This document shows, piece after piece, positions 6,558 through 7,761 of a stretch of DNA of 7,761 bases (positions within the stretch are counted from its first letter, which is position 1; each line of letters opens with the position of its first letter). Origin of the DNA: Ignavibacteriaceae bacterium (GTDB lineage Bacteria > Bacteroidota > Ignavibacteria > Ignavibacteriales > Ignavibacteriaceae). The translations under genes and the position numbers were made by a program. Under the pieces are notes generated by a model, which was not told the origin of the DNA, did no database searches, and worked only from the letters and a program-made list of their open reading frames with translations. The stretch lies in the NCBI GenBank assembly GCA_026193755.1, contig JAPHUI010000220.1, forward strand, positions 1 through 7,761. Direction: 5' to 3'.

Positions 6558-7761
6558 ACGTGTTTAATTTTTTAGCGTGTACCGGAAAAGGGATTGACGG
6601 GACAATGTATATCAACACCAGGAAAGGCGTGGTAATCTTTAATCCCGCAAACGTAAAGGATGATCCCACGCCACCGCAAGTGGTAATAAGCAATCTATCG
6701 TTATTTAACAGACCCAAAGAGAAACTTAATTACAATAGTTTTATTCCTGAAACTAAAGAAATTACTCTCCCTTATGACCAAAATGATCTTCGCTTTGATT
6801 ACATAGGATTGCAATTCAATGAACCAGCTAAGAATATATACAGATATATTCTGGAAAATTTCGACAATGATTGGGTTGAAGTGGGAATTCAGAGAAATGC
6901 GACGTATACTAATCTTAATCCCGGTGAATATGTTTTCAGAGTTACAGCTGCAAATCGTGATGGTGTATGGAGTAATAATGAAGCCTCAATAAAAATAATT
7001 ATAACGCCGCCCTGGTGGAAAACCTGGTGGGCTTATTTGCTCTACACTTTAACTATTCTTTCAATATTTATAACATCGACAAGATTTTATTTAAATCGTC
7101 AGCGGTTAAGACAGAAATTAATATTAGAGTCTGAGCACGCAGAGAAACTTGAAGAAGTTGCACAAATGAAATCTGATTTTTTTACAAACATTTCTCACGA
7201 GTTCAGAACTCCGCTTACATTAATTCTTGGACCTGTTAAGCAGGTAATAGAAAAAATAAAGGACACGAAGATAAAAGAAGAGCTTAATATTGTCCATAAG
7301 AACGCAAATAATCTTCTTGGACTTGTTAACCAGCTGCTAGATATATCCAAGCTTGAATCTGGGAACATGAAACTCAAAACGTTTCCAATGAATGTTATTC
7401 CATTTTTAAAAGCTTTGGTTCATTCTTTTGCTTCTTATGCAGAAAGAAAAAATATTGCTCTAAGATTTATCTCGCAGGAAAACGAAATAATTGCATACAT
7501 AGATAAAGATAAGGTTGAGAAAATAATTGTTAACATACTTTCTAATGCATTCAAATTCACTCCTGAAGGCGGGCTAATTGAAGTTGCAATAAAATCCAAA
7601 CCATCTTCTTTTCCCCCTTTGGCAAAGGGGGAATTAAAAGGGGGTTCAGTAGAGATTTCGATCCGTGATACCGGAATCGGTATCTCAAAAGAAAAAATTC
7701 CGAAAGTATTCGACCGCTTCTACCAGGTAGATGGAAATCATAAAAGTGAGTATGAAGGAAC
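6536..7761 (+). CDS. Sensor histidine kinase, C-terminal part: last blade, Y_Y_Y, transmembrane, HisKA, HATPase_c (3' end outside window)
   Basis: This frame stays open from 6536 to the window edge and continues the preceding gene in the -1 frame. In order it shows the fourteenth propeller blade (MYINTRKGVVIFNPANV), a Y_Y_Y domain at about 6767-7003 (LRFDYIGLQF, YRYILENFDNDWVEV, YTNLNPGEYVFRVTAANRDG) and the PPWWKTWWAY entry to one transmembrane helix at about 7031-7090. A short coiled linker leads to HisKA with FFTNISHEFRTPLTLILGP, the phospho-acceptor His at 7196-7198. HATPase_c follows with the N box NILSNAFKFTPEGG at 7532 onward, the G1 box DTGIGIS at 7667-7687 and the F box VFDRFYQVDG. 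The G2 box and any receiver and AraC-type output domains lie beyond the window. The GTG at 6536 overlaps the TGA as GTGA, but a separate protein starting there would lack an export signal for its Y_Y_Y domain, so I treat it as the second half of one gene. Confidence 0.88.
   Translation, partial: MIENKLSNVFNFLACTGKGIDGTMYINTRKGVVIFNPANVKDDPTPPQVVISNLSLFNRPKEKLNYNSFIPETKEITLPYDQNDLRFDYIGLQFNEPAKNIYRYILENFDNDWVEVGIQRNATYTNLNPGEYVFRVTAANRDGVWSNNEASIKIIITPPWWKTWWAYLLYTLTILSIFITSTRFYLNRQRLRQKLILESEHAEKLEEVAQMKSDFFTNISHEFRTPLTLILGPVKQVIEKIKDTKIKEELNIVHKNANNLLGLVNQLLDISKLESGNMKLKTFPMNVIPFLKALVHSFASYAERKNIALRFISQENEIIAYIDKDKVEKIIVNILSNAFKFTPEGGLIEVAIKSKPSSFPPLAKGELKGGSVEISIRDTGIGISKEKIPKVFDRFYQVDGNHKSEYEG
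7611..7646. repeat. Palindromic C5/G5 repeat inside the kinase coding sequence
   Basis: CCCCCTTT (7613-7620) pairs with AAAGGGGG (7624-7631) around GGC, an 8-bp hairpin. AATT and a second arm, AAAAGGGGG (7636-7644), follow. The left arm can pair with either G5 copy. This type of CCCCCTTT...AAAGGGGGAATTAAA...GGGGGTT sequence is, as I recall, dispersed in many bacterial genomes, mostly between genes. Here it is read through in frame as FPPLAKGELKGG. Confidence 0.75.

Noticed and set aside
7195..7377. Antisense 60-codon open frame over the HisKA region.
   Set aside because: It is a shadow of the kinase frame, with no supporting features.

Overview
This window looks like an AT-rich chromosomal segment from a member of the Bacteroidetes/Chlorobi/Ignavibacteria (FCB) group. 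The pointers are a DUF3109-type cysteine protein of the Bacteroidetes kind, a Bacteroidetes-like sigma-54 and a very large sensor kinase with a Reg_prop propeller and a Y_Y_Y domain. An Ignavibacteria-like host is my best guess, but it is inference only. All genes are on the + strand.

Bases 1-4448 hold a compact gene run: the 3' end of a DUF3109 family gene (cut by the window edge), rpoN (sigma-54), a small membrane protein of the isoprenylcysteine methyltransferase/NnrU/MddA type, hslV and hslU. The first three junctions are very tight: 1 nt, a 1-nt overlap and 13 nt. hslV and hslU are separated by 86 nt that hold an unusually GC-rich, strongly self-complementary element. A textbook intrinsic terminator follows hslU at 4472-4496 and closes the run. 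HslV (threonine peptidase) and HslU (AAA+ unfoldase) form one ATP-dependent protease. RpoN and the methyltransferase have no obvious mechanistic link to it beyond co-transcription.

Bases 4584-7761 hold one large sensor histidine kinase of the hybrid two-component type, running off the right edge. Its order is signal peptide, fourteen Reg_prop blades (two seven-bladed propellers), Y_Y_Y domain, one transmembrane helix, HisKA with phospho-acceptor His, and HATPase_c. The reading frame is broken once, at about 6527-6536 in an A5T4 run. The first 651 codons end inside the last propeller, and the fourteenth blade with everything downstream lies in the -1 frame.

Within the ATPase domain a palindromic C5/G5 repeat (about 7611-7646) has been absorbed in frame between the N box and the G1 box, adding a foreign-looking PPLAKGELKGG peptide.

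No tRNA, rRNA, CRISPR array or transposase gene was seen. I found no strong case for a wholly new system. The points most worth checking are the kinase frameshift, the coding repeat and the hslV-hslU element.
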